Below are positions 27,343 through 63,307 of a stretch of 64,000 nt of DNA, piece by piece. The DNA comes from Manis javanica (Eukaryota > Chordata > Mammalia > Pholidota > Manidae): positions 63,681,613 to 63,745,612 of the forward strand of contig NC_133172.1 in NCBI RefSeq assembly GCF_040802235.1, given 5' to 3'. How positions within the stretch are numbered: position 1 is the stretch's first letter; each line of letters begins with the position of its first letter. Position numbers and translations under genes: made by a program. The notes below the pieces were generated by a model. It was given only the letters and a program-made list of their open reading frames with translations, was not told where the DNA came from and searched no databases.

Positions 27343-27356
27343 GGGGGGGGGGGGGG
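27343..27356. repeat. G14 homopolymer in GALNS 3'UTR
   Basis: Fourteen G in a row on the plus strand, so C14 in the GALNS transcript. Confidence 0.85.
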
Positions 27357-27876
27357 CAGGTGGACAGAGCAGCTGCAGGGCACAGACTCGCTTCGCAGTG
27401 TGCAGGGGTCAGGAGTCCGGGTCCCCAAGGAAGGTGGAACACCAAGGGGAGGCCCTGGCTGCCGAGGATCCCGCAGTCCTCTGCCTCGTCCCGCTTCCTA
27501 TTCACGACCCGGCCGTGGGGCAGTGTAGGTGCTGGGGAGCCCCTCACAGGGCCAAGAGGCTCAGCCCTGGATTGGCGTGGCTGCCCTTGACAGCAGAGCT
27601 GAAGGACTCGAGGGCAGCCACGCCAAGGCCCGGGGTGGAGGTGCGGCCCGGCCAAGGCCTGCAGGGGTGGCCAGGGAGCTGAGATCCGTGAGGTAGTAGC
27701 AGCTTCAGAGCCGATACGGGGCTGTGGGCTGGAGGTGCAGGGTTGGGTGGGCCGTGTCCTTCCGGCGGGTGGGGCAGAGGGCAGTTGGGCTCTTCCAGTG
27801 TGGAGGCCCTGAGGCTGGCAGCCTCCCATCCCCACAAGGCCAGTGGGAGGTCCAGGCTGGCCCAGCCGAGTGGGTG

Positions 27877-53089
<25,213 letters not shown>

Positions 53090-53272
53090 GGCAACAGCGC
53101 CCGGAGCCGCCGAGCCCGGACTAGCCCCGCGACTCGGGCTGCGGCGCGTTGGGCCCTTCCGGCCGGGCGGCGGGACGGGGCGGGGCGGGGCCGGCCGCCG
53201 GACAGGGGGCGGGGCCTCGTCGACCCCGTGACTGGCGGCGAGGTCGCGTGACGCGGGGCCGGGCCTCCCAAG

Positions 53273-56200
53273 ATGGCGGTGTGCGTGGCGGTGATCGCCA
53301 AGGAGGTGCGTACGGGCGGTGGCCCCGACCCGCTCCGGAGCCCGGCGGCCGCCCGCGGGGGCCGGGAGAGCGGGCAGCGGACCCCCGGCGGCCCCGCCCG
53401 CCCTCCGCCCTCCTTCCACCCCGCCGGGCTCCGGAAAGACGCGCCCCAGGGCCTCCCCGCGCCGAGGGGGCCCGCTTCTGCCGCGGCCGAGGGCCGGCCC
53501 TGGGCGCCCCCGGCCTGGACCCCCGGAGCCCCGCCTGCTCCGCGCCCGGCCGTCCTCGTGCCCCGTGGGGTCCTGCTCCCCAGTCCGGCGGCCCACCTGT
53601 CTCCATCCCGCTCCCCCGCGCCCTCGCGCCCAGCCGACGGCCTCTCTCCGCGCAGCATCCGCGGTGCTGCTTTAGGAACAGAGCGTGCCCGGTCCCTGCC
53701 CAGAATCTCTCCGGCGGCTCCCCACTGCCTTAGGATGAGGCCCTTCTGAACGACCTGGTCGCCGCGCCCCTCTCCCCCCGCGTCACCGACACCTCCACTC
53801 CAGCCCCGACGGGCCTCTGCACCCGGAGCTCCTCGCCCCTCTCCCCCACCCTCCTTTCCTTCCCTCGCTACCGTAGATTTCATTTCATATGGAAGGTTGT
53901 TTCTGAATCCCAAGACTGAGCCGTGTGGCCGCCCCCATGCTTCTAACCTACAAAGCCTTGCTGGCCCTTCCGTGCCTTCTGCAAGACCAGGCTTGCGAGG
54001 GGGTCCTCCGGGGAAGCCCTACAAGTGCAGGCGTCTTAGCACAAGCTGTGTGTGACACGTTATTTATGGTCTGGTTTGCCCACTGCCTCCACCAGATGTC
54101 AGTCCCATTGGGGGAGGGATAGCGTTGAGTTGGTTGGATCTGTGCAGCGCCAGTGTGGGACAGAAGCAGTGAGTCGTGGCCCGTGGAGTCTCAGGAAGGT
54201 GCTGTGAACTCTGAGTTCAGGATGGTCAGAAATGGCTGTGCAGAGATGAAGGGAAGTTTCAGCTGAGCCTTGAGGGCTTCAGCGACGAGAGGCCAGTGTC
54301 TCTGCCAAGGCAAAGAGCTCACAGGAGGTGGAAGACTGGGAAACAGCCAGTGTTACAGGGCAGGAGGGGAGCCAGTGCCAGGACTGGGCATGACACAGCA
54401 GGTGAGTGACCTATCCAGGTGGCAGGGTCAGCTGTCAGGCTGCACTGAAACCCATTTTCTGAACTGTCTCCTCTCTGCTCACCTTAGTGATGCCTTCTTG
54501 CGGATAACAGGTAAACCTCCGTTTATTAGGCTGGGTCCACGTGGTAGTGGCCATAGCAGTTTGGATTGCTAAGCACTGGGTGGTGAGCGTGAGCATGAGT
54601 TCCCACGGCTAATTGGTGCCAGCCCACTGCCCACCCGGGTGCTCTGGGCCTTGTTTGCTAGTCAGCACACTGGGTGGGTTCCGGCCACGTCAGTCGTCGT
54701 CACCATTTCTTGCAGAATTACCCTCTCTACATCCGCAGCGTCCCCACAGAGAACGAGCTGAAGTTCCACTACATGGTGCACACGTCCCTGGATGTGGTGG
54801 ACGAGAAGATCTCAGCCATGGGGAAGGCCCTGGTGGACCAGAGGGAGCTCTACCTGGGCCTGCTGTACCCCACAGAGGACTACAAGGTGTATCCTTCCTG
54901 GCCACGGGGCTGTCAGCAGGCAGGGTTTCCCTCTGGGGGTTCCACCTGTAGTGACGAGGTGTGCTGTAGGACCCAAGCTCCCGAAAGGCATCTTGTCAGG
55001 TCACTTGAAGAGAAGGGAGGGTGAGGGCTTCCAGCCTTCAGGGACTTCTGGCAGCTTGACGCTAATTAAGACCACACACCCCTTCCCCTATGATTGGGAG
55101 GATGACGTGCCAAAAGCCAAACTCAGACCACCTGGAGAACTGTGTGGTTTGTGCCCCCGAGGCTTCCCTTCTGTGCTTTCCTGGGGGGCCACCCCCTCTG
55201 AGCAAGGCAGGGTCCTTTCACTCACTTCATCACCAGCCCCGGCCACACAAGTCACTGTAAAAGTTTGACTTGTCCCTTGGGACAAATGACTTGAAACCCG
55301 TGGAGTTCACCGATGTTCCATAAGCAAGGACGTAGCTCACCCGCAGTGACGCTGACCTGGGAGGCCCTGTTCCACAAATTGGCAGCGGTTTGGATGCCTC
55401 CGGCGGGATTCACCTTATCTGTGAAAGTCCTGATTTTGCAGTTAACACTCCTGGGCTAGAAGTTGGTTCAGAAAGAGGTGAGACACCCGGAGGCTGGCAG
55501 GTCAGCTCTGGAGTTTGCATCAGGATGGGGCTCAGCCTCCTGCCCTTACTCTTCAGGCAGACACCAGAGGCTGCCCCAGGGGTGTCTCATCACACCGGTG
55601 GGGTCATGGCCCTCCCGCCATCGCAGGGTGGCCCAGCCCAAGGCACTTCTGTGACGTGGGGTTGTCAGTTTCTCCAGAGCAGCTTTGGAGCCTGGGGAGG
55701 TGCAGAGAGGGCCCGGCTCACTCTCCTCATGGTGGCTCTGGGTGTTGTGCTGTCACACGGTCCTGCTGTAGAGGCATGTTCCCTAACACGCTGTGCAGGT
55801 ACGGCTATGTGACTAACTCCAAAGTGAAGTTTGTCATGGTGGTGGACTCGTCCAACACAGCGCTTCGTGACAATGAGATTCGCAGTGTGAGGATGGGTCT
55901 GCTGGTTGCCTGGCACTGTCTGTGTTCTGCTTTGTTCTGAAATGCCGGGAAGCCATATGCCTGGCAGTAGCTGCACGTGTGGGTGAATCCCAAACACAGT
56001 TGGTTTTGGTTTCAGATGTTCCGGAAGCTGCACAGCTCCTACACAGATGTGATGTGCAACCCCTTCTACAACCCGGGGGACCGCATCCAGTCCAGGTGGG
56101 CTGACGCCCTCGGGGGCTGCCTTTGCTGTGAGCCCATCTTGCTGGGGGCAGAGGCTCTGAGCCTGAGGAGGAAGGCCTTGGAAGTGATGGGCCCTGGTCA

Positions 56201-56983
56201 AGGCAGCAGGACTGTCTAAACTCTTACAGATTGTATGAAACAGAAGGGGTGTTGGGGACCAGGGCACCCATTTGGCTTCCCAGGTGCGCCCACAGGTCCT
56301 GGGGCAGCCTCATGGCCCAGAGTGAGAGTCCAGGAAGATGCAGGAGCTTCTGGGTGAGGCTGTCGGCTGCTGCCCGATTGTGTCTGATGCTGAATTTGGA
56401 CTGTTAGGAAATGGGACTGCAGGAATCTTCCAGACAGCCTTCAGATAAGCTCAGACTCAGTATAGGGGTGTCCCAAGGTGCTTCCTAAAGTGCTCAGGTG
56501 CACAGACTCTAAAGCTGCCCCTGGGGCTTCCCTCCATCCCTAGATGTGGTTCCCAAGGGGCTCCTTATAGCTGGCAGGTGAGAGGACACCGCAGTGACCC
56601 AAGCTGGTGGCACCTTCCCTCAACTGTGACGCTGCATCTCGGGTCATCCTGGGTCCCAGCAGGGAGAAGCAGCCACTGCTAATGCAGAGCCCGGCGCCTC
56701 CGGGGCAGCTCCTCCCCAACCCCGGGGCTGAAGACCCTACCGGGAAGGAGGAGGCAGGAGACTTGGATTTTCACTGCTGGGTGTGGCTGGACGCACATCT
56801 TGGCCTCTGCCGAGTGTGCCTACCCGAGCCTGCAGAAGGAGCCTCCCGGGAGATGGGCGCTGCCGCAGGACCTGTCTGCCAGCCCGGCGAGGGGTGCAGG
56901 CCTGGGTCTGCTGCTCTGAGCCAGTCTCTCTCTGCAGGGCCTTCGAGAGCATGGTGACGTCCATGATGATACAGGTCTGTTGA
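53273..56983 (+). CDS. TRAPPC2L: TRAPPC2L, TRAPP complex subunit 2-like (5 exons)
   Basis: A small sedlin-like (longin-fold) subunit of the TRAPP vesicle-tethering complexes acting between ER and Golgi. Exons: 53273-53305, 54716-54888, 55799-55886, 56016-56095, 56938-56983, in total 420 nt or 139 residues (human 140). Translation: [11 protein letters not shown], then [72 protein letters not shown], and [15 protein letters not shown]. It is nearly identical to human and shows no damage. At the exon 4/5 joint one Ser codon is missing against human (QSR for QSSR), consistent with a one-codon shift of the acceptor. Intron 2 is U12-type. A poly(A) signal is unclear; ACTAAA lies near 57124 and AATAAA at 58744-58749. 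Confidence 0.96.
53690..54165 (+). mobile_element. LINE-2 (L2) 3' fragment in TRAPPC2L intron 1
   Basis: L2 order is preserved: CGGCTCCCCACTGCCTTAGG, CGCCTGGTC-like middle, CCTTCTGCAAGACCAGGCTT, then CCACCAGATGTCAGTCCCAT and GGGGGAGGGATAG. It starts just downstream of the CpG island. Very old. Confidence 0.75.
54889..55798 (+). other. TRAPPC2L: U12-type (minor-spliceosome) intron 2 of TRAPPC2L
   Basis: The donor reads GTATCCTTCC, a full match to the U12 donor consensus RTATCCTTT up to one base. A TTCCCTAAC branch-point motif lies about a dozen bases before the acceptor CAG, the short distance typical of U12 introns, and there is no long polypyrimidine tract. The reading frame fixes both boundaries (AAG GT | G TAC GGC). 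Confidence 0.9.
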
Positions 56984-58289
56984 GCGAAGACTGCTGCCCG
57001 TTGCTGGAAGAGAAGCGTTCTGTGCATAACCGTGTCATTAGATGTGTATTTATTAGCCTGTGCCCCTCCCTGAGCGTCGTGGATGAGCTGCTCGGAGGCA
57101 GGGCTGTGTGCACAGCTGAGCCGACTAAAGGTCTTTCTTGTAAGATAAGGTTTGGCTTTTGCCTTCTGTCAGCAGAGGGTTTAAACAAGGGAGTTTAACA
57201 CGAGGCTTTTCAGGGAGGGGGCACAAGGCAGGGAGCCACCGGCCCCCTCGGCATGAAGGGCGGGGTGAGCAGGGTGGTGGGAGCCTGCGAAGCTTGGAGC
57301 CCTGAAGAGGCTGTGGCTGTGGGGTGGCAGAGGGTGGCACAGAAGGACAGGGCTGGCCCCTGCAGTGGCTCCCCAGGTGGGTGGTCTGTAAGGTGGCTGC
57401 CTGTGCCCAGAGGGGCCATGTGGGACGGCCCACCCGACTTCCCCAAGTGTGGGTGCACCTTCCTCTTTTTGCTCTGCTCTGGCCCAGCGTGTGGTGGGGG
57501 CGCCCCGGGGAGCCAGAAGCCTCATGTAAACGCAGGGTCTGCTCATGCTGCTTTCTGAGAACCAGCTCAGCCTGCAGGCACTCCTCCAGCTAGTGCGCCA
57601 GCCGAGGGGTCGGAGGTGAGCCCCCTTCCCTGCTGCCCACAGGCACCTGGCACGCTGGGGCTGGGGTTACGTCTGAAGAGGATCTGATGTAATGGGATTT
57701 CTGCATTCACCTTCCCCAGAAGCCTGCCCAGCCAAATCCAGATGACGGTTGTCACTAGTTGACCATGACTGAGGTGACAGCCCTTCCAGGATCCAGTGGC
57801 CCAGGTGCCATCACCCTTTGCCATTTAACATTGTGGCTGTAAAGTGGGAGAGGCCACGCACAGCTGGGTCTGAGCCCCACCCCGTAGTCTGCCCCAAGTT
57901 TTCAGGGTGGCTGGCTTTCCTGTGGTGGCAGCCCCACGAGAGCCGAGAGCCCCTCCCTGCCCTCTTAGTCACTAGGGAGAGGGCCTCTGGCCCGGAGTAG
58001 GGTGGCTCAGGCGCCCTTGGAGAGCGGTAAACGCTCAGCATGGTTGGCCAGCCAGGGGTTGCGACTGGGAGGTGGACTCCCTTCCCTGCTCATGAACAAA
58101 GTAGTGATTTCTTAAGTTTCAGAAGTAAAGAAAAAAAATGAGCTGATACAGTGTGTTAAAAACACAAGTCCCAGGTCCCCACCGTATGTCCCAGCGCAGG
58201 AGTAACTGGAAGCCCCAGAGGGGCTGAGGAGCCCCCAAAGCAGATGGGGGCCTGCTGCCAGCCGGCCTGAGGCCAGCCTCACATCTTGG
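56984..58289. other. TRAPPC2L 3'UTR and downstream sequence
   Basis: No further exon recognised. The end of the transcript is not certain. Confidence 0.4.
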
Positions 58290-58810
58290 GTTGGGTTTTA
58301 GTGATTAAGCTCTCCTGCCTGCTTAGTGGCCGTGTAGGGGCTGCAAGTTGCTGACCCAACATCCATTCTCCTTTGCTTCCGTACTAATAGAATCCTGGTG
58401 TTACTGGGGACAGGTAACCAGACAACAGATACTTCTATCCTCCACTGCACACGAGGGTAGGTAGTCATGGCATGTAAGTGGATAGCACTGGGAGGGTACT
58501 TGCAGGGAAGATCCTTGAAGAGGGGATTTTGCTGGCAGGTGGAGTACTTGTCTTTCATATTTTCTCTTCTTCCTGCCTAGAACTTAGATGTGATGGCTGG
58601 AGTTTAGGCAGCCATCTTGAGAACGTGGGAACAAGATTCATGCCCTAAGGTTGGGGGTGCAGAAAGCTAGAGGGAGCCTGGGTCTTTGCTGGTATACTAG
58701 CCATGGGCTGTTTATGTTCAGCTTTTTTTTTTTAATGTGAGAAAATAAACCCCTATCTTGTTAAAGTTATTGCTATTTGGATTTTTCTGTAGGTACAACC
58801 TGAATAACCC
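58290..58810 (+). repeat. Old retroelement 3' end, family uncertain
   Basis: Blocks ACTTAGATGTGATGGCTGG, GCAGCCATCTTGAGAACG and AAAATAAACCCCTATCTTG are those of a widespread old mammalian retroelement ending. I cannot name the family safely. Confidence 0.4.
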
Positions 58811-59611
58811 ATACATGCTTGTTATGTGAGGGAGTTTTCACACATTGTTAGGAAGCATCCCCATTTTAAGCCAGCAGCCCTGTCAGGTGGTTGGCTCACA
58901 TTACTTTTTTGCATTCCTAATCACCAGGCCGGCCTCAGGGCTACCTGCCTGCTTATCCCCTGCGTCCCCAGGGCTGAGTCCCATGGGGGCAGCTCCCAGT
59001 CAGCCGCTGGCTGTGAAATTAAAGGTGGTTTCTCTGTCTTCTGTGGCATCCCTCTGCCCCAGACCCGATGGGGAAAGGGGGCCTCCGTGATGGCTTTCCC
59101 TGGCTCTGATCGGTGGCTCACCGCTTGGAGCCTTGGCCACCTACATGGTGGCCACCAGGAGTGCGCTTCACCCTCCCTCCACCTCGGCCTGCTCAGTCCT
59201 GAAATGCAGGGAAGGGGAGGGCAGGGCTGCTGGGTCCACTCTCACGGTGGCCACTGGGCAGGGATCAGGAGAACTCTTCCCAGAAGGCATCCGCGGGCCG
59301 GCAGGAGATGCCTGCAGGTCCTTACGAAGGAGGCGGCGCCCAGGAGGAGCGCAGCGGGTGAGGCAGGACCGAAGTGAAGCCCACGGGGGAGGGAACCCGC
59401 CCAGGTTTTGAGCAGCAGGGCTGGTGTTACCTGTGCAGTGACCTCAGCTCAGAACCATGCTGGGGTGCGTGCCCCTAGCAACCCTTGCTGCCCATGGCCC
59501 GGGCCACGCACAAGATTCCAGGGCCAGAAGGCTCTGCCCTGAGCTGCTGGGTGGTCTTGGCCAGGTCCCCTGAGCGCAGCCCATCCTCCCACCCTCTCCA
59601 AGATGGGGTGG
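58811..59611. other. Intergenic sequence between TRAPPC2L and PABPN1L
   Basis: No gene or clear repeat recognised. Confidence 0.45.
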
Positions 59612-59985
59612 GAGGGTGTTAAAACAACAGAAATTTACTCTCACAGTTCTGGAGGCTGGAATCCGAAATGAAGGTGTTGGCAGGACTGGTTCCTTCTGGA
59701 GGCTCTGAGGGAGGGACCTTTCCAGGCCTCTCTCCAGCTTCCGAGGCTGCCAGCCAGCTGTGGGTCCACAACCTGCAGACACCCCTTTCCAGCTTCTGCC
59801 TCTGTCTCCGCACTGTCTTCTCTGGGCGTGTGTGTTGATTCAGGGCCCACCCAGATAATCTGGAACAATCTCATCCTGAGGTCTAATTTACATCTGCAAA
59901 GACCCTTCTTACAAATAAGGTCACATTCGCAGGGTCTGGGGTCAGGATGTGGAGTATTTTGAGGTGCTGTTAACCCACTACAAGG
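59612..59985 (-). mobile_element. MaLR-like LTR (fossil)
   Basis: A near-complete LTR in antisense: ACAACAGAAATTTACTCTCA, CACAGTTCTGGAGGCTGGAA, GGTTCCTTCTGGAGGCTCTG, ACATCTGCAAAGACCCTTCT and AATAAGGTCACATTCGCAGG, ending AACCCACTACAA. Solitary; no internal region. It is the best-preserved of three relatives in this window. The family (ERVL-MaLR) is by resemblance. Confidence 0.65.
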
Positions 59986-60672
59986 GCTGCGTTGACCCCA
60001 GATCACGGGGAGAGTGAAGCTGGCCTGGGGGAGGATGTCAAAGATGACTGTGGGCAGGGAGCAGAGAGGCAGCCCCTCCCCCAGGAAGGCTGTCTTCACT
60101 GGTGCTGCACAAGGGACTCAGGCTGGGGGCTGGCCACCTGTTCACTAGGGCCCAGGGCAGCCCCAAGCATGGCTGCAGGGGTTGACACATGGCACAGGTG
60201 GCGAGAGTTGCTGTGGGGGAGCCTGGGGACCGGGCACTCAGCCCCTGAACGCCAGAACCAAGGTATTTGCGCTGGGCCCCACGCTTCCTTCCCGCCTCTC
60301 GGCACCTGCAGGGAGAGAGCCACGTACCTGCTGCAGAGGGGACGCAGCGAGGAAAGGCCCCCTCTGCCTCAGGTTATGACGAGGGCCAGGCCCATACAGG
60401 TGCCGAGGTGCCCCCTCCTGCAGCGCCTCACAGGCGAGCTCTCGAGGTGCACTCAGGTGGGAGTGTGGGCCCCTGAGGCCGCCACGCCTGCCGTCGGCTG
60501 CAGCCTCCCTGGACACCCCCGCACATCCCCACACGGCCGCCGGCCATAAGCAGAGGTGGGCTGGGGCCTGGTCTCCAACCCACAGCCGTGTTGCAACCCC
60601 TGAGAAAGGTGGGACTGGCCGAGTCCAAGAAGCAGATAAAAGGTGAAGTCGCGTTTTAAAAAAATACTCAAG

Positions 60673-60678
60673 TTTAAT
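60673..60678 (-). terminator. PABPN1L: PABPN1L poly(A) signal candidate
   Basis: ATTAAA on the minus strand about 210 bases after the predicted stop, in a short AT-rich patch. Confidence 0.5.
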
Positions 60679-60885
60679 AATTTATGTTACCATTAAGACA
60701 TGTCTATTTTTCTTTAAAAGTTTTTGGTTGGACATCCCTGAGAGGGCCAACCCCGAGCTGACCCTGAAGAGCCGGGTGTGGCCTAGAGCTCTTTGGAGCC
60801 CCCAGGGGCACCGCCATGCCCGGCCCGCTCGCTTGTGCTTCGTGACTCCCGCCATGGCGTCTGGGCTGCCGTGAGGCTCCGGCAG

Positions 60886-63307
60886 CTACTCCGTGCTACA
60901 TAAACGGCCCGTGTGGAGCACAGGGGTTCGCTCCTGACCCAGCCCCAAAGTCGGCCCGCCCTCCAGTATGGTGAGCGCCACGGAGAGACCTCCATGTGCC
61001 CTGGACGGTGGGGAGAAGGGAGGTGAGCCCCAGGCTCCCCCCACTCACCGGGTCCACCCCCAAGTCCTGAAGTGGGCCCCACCGTGGAGGCTGCGGCCAG
61101 GAAAGGGTCCTGCCCTGGTGCCTGGGTGTCCCCGGAGGCCCCCACGGTCTGTGGAGCTGATCCCCGGTAAGTTGGTCCGTTTGGGCAGCACCTGGGACCA
61201 AAGGCCGAGTCTAGCCCAGAAGACCCCCGTTCTCACACCCTTCTTCCCGCGGGGCCTCTGTCCAGACCCCGGGGCAGAGCCCAGGGCTAAGAACTGTCTC
61301 CATGAAGCTCTCCCGGGTTTCCCTGCCGCAGGCTCGCAAGCAGCACCTATCCAGTCGGTGCAGCTGGTTAGGGCCTCCAGGGCCCCCGACCCTAACTTGT
61401 TCCTGCCCTCCTCAAGACACCCGCATAGGCCTAAGCCGGCCGCACGGTCACGTGACCCGTCCTATCACACCAACATCTCTGCCTGCAGGAAAAACACCTT
61501 CCCTGGCTCGGGGCTGGAGCCTGTCCAGTGCCGACAGACTGGACCCCCACCCAGCACCTCTGCACGTGCCCAGAGACACGGTTTCTGGAGGAGGGTCAGG
61601 CAGGGGCACCAGTGTTCTTGGGCAAGTGCCCAGGCCCTTCCACAGCAGTGTCCCCTGGCCCCTTGGGGATTTTGGGTTTAGAAGCTCAGAACAGATCCCA
61701 GACACCCCAGGGTCCCAAGGTGCACAGTGACGCCTGGGGGACACTTGCCTTGATGACCCGGCCTCGGAAAATGCTGCTGTCCAGCCTCACAGCGGCCTGG
61801 GCGGAGCTCTGCGCGGCAAACTCTACGTAGGCATAGCTGGGGGTGGGAGTGCAGGTGAGGGCAAGGGCTGCCTGGCCACCTGTGCCCAGCAGTGTCCCTG
61901 CCCCAGGCCTTGCACTGACCCCTTGGGGCGTCCGGAGAACTTGTCGCACAGGATGGTGACCCGGTGGACCTCACCACAGTGGCTGAAGTAGGCCTCCAGC
62001 TCCTCGGCCGTGCCCCCGTAGTCCACCTGGCACAGGCAGGGCCCTGTGGCTCCTGCTGAGGCCCCACCCTCCTGGGCCCCCACAGCCCTTTTTCTTCTGG
62101 AAAGGTCCAGGTCCTGCCTCGCCCCTGCTGAGCTGGACTGGAGCCTGAGATGAGGGCCCCCGGTGCCAGGCGACCCCCAGTCTTCATTCGGCCTGTGCAG
62201 CTGCAGCTTTAGCAGTGAGACTCGCTGCCGGTGACTGGCCCCTGGGGGGTCTCCCGTGGGAATCCCGAATCCCATCTCCCGTGGGGAGGTCTGCCTGATG
62301 GCGCCTGCCCACGTTCCCTCCAGGGAGCAGCGCCCCGGCCCCGCCCTCCTCCTCCCCACGGCCCACGTGGCTCTGAGTTCGCCTTGCCATTAGGTGTCCG
62401 GTATTCCTGACCCAGGGCTGCAGGCAGGGCGCCCACTGAAAGGCCCTTTGCACTCCCCCGACTCACATTGCCCACGTAGATGGATCTGTGGTCGGCCTCC
62501 ACCTTCTCCGTGGGGGTCCCAGGGCAGAGGCAGCCTGCAGAGAGAAAGCTGGGCTGGGGGCTCACAGGCAGTAGCTCCTGCAGCTGCTGAGGGCAGGCCC
62601 CTCCTTGCTCCCGGCAGGGTGAGGGGGTCACACCTGGGATCGTTGGACTCACTGTGTGCCTGCCCTGTGTCAGGTGGCGCGTGTCGAGACTACTGGGCTC
62701 TGCCCGTGTTCCCTGCAGCAGCCAGTGGCCCCCCGACCGAGGGGACAGGGCCCACCCACAGGGAAGGGTCGGTCTGGCCCGCTGGCTCCTACCTGTCTCG
62801 GGGCTGAGCAGCTGCCTGGTCAGCGCGGCCTTGGCCCTGGTGCCCTCCTCTGCCCCCGCCCGGCCCTGGGCCTGATCCATGGCCCACAGCTTCGGCCTGG
62901 TGGCCTGCAGCTCCTGCCAGCACATGCCCCGCTGAACCCAGAGGCAGCGCAGCATCCAGGGTCCTCCAGGGGAGGGCAGAGGGCAGTCCCAGCCCCTCAG
63001 GGACACACGCTGGAAGGCCCCATGGACGCAGGTCCCAGGCCACCCCCAGTGGGGCTCCATGGGGCGTTACCTGGTCAGGAACGGGGCCCGCGGCCAGGCC
63101 CTCCCTCTCCAAGAGACAGCAGGGAGCCCGCATCCTCCTCCTCCCCCCCCGCCCCTCCTCCCTCCTGTCCCCGCCCCCTGGCCCTAGAGGGCTCTTCTCG
63201 GTGGTGCTCCAGGCCCCCCAGCCCTGGGCCTCAGGGTCTGAGGAAGCCTTCTGCAGCCAAGCCTCACTGGGGGGTGGGAAGAGAGCGCAGCTGGGGAATG
63301 GCCACAT
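60886..63307 (-). CDS. PABPN1L: PABPN1L, poly(A)-binding protein nuclear 1-like (7 coding exons)
   Basis: An RRM protein related to PABPN1 that binds poly(A); the mammalian gene is expressed mainly in oocytes and early embryos. Exons: 63307-63071, 62913-62793 (an in-frame acceptor at 62931 is also possible), 62534-62467, 62026-61920, 61836-61749, 61191-61049, 61000-60886; about 292 residues (human 278). Exon 1 begins [17 protein letters not shown]. Exon 2 has [16 protein letters not shown] and RQLLSPETG. The RRM covers exons 3-6 with RNP2 IYVGNV and RNP1 KGYAYVEF, then FRGRVIKVLPKRTN. The acidic tract of human exon 1 is replaced by a basic, G-run-encoded stretch ([12 protein letters not shown]). 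Intron 5 has a GC donor. The last exon is frameshifted against the human ending SPWFSPY. The RRM looks functional; the C-terminus is doubtful. Confidence 0.85.

Noticed and set aside
58744-58749. AATAAA as the TRAPPC2L poly(A) signal
   Set aside because: It lies about 1.75 kb after the stop codon and inside an old retroelement end, so it is more likely that element's own signal. Left open.
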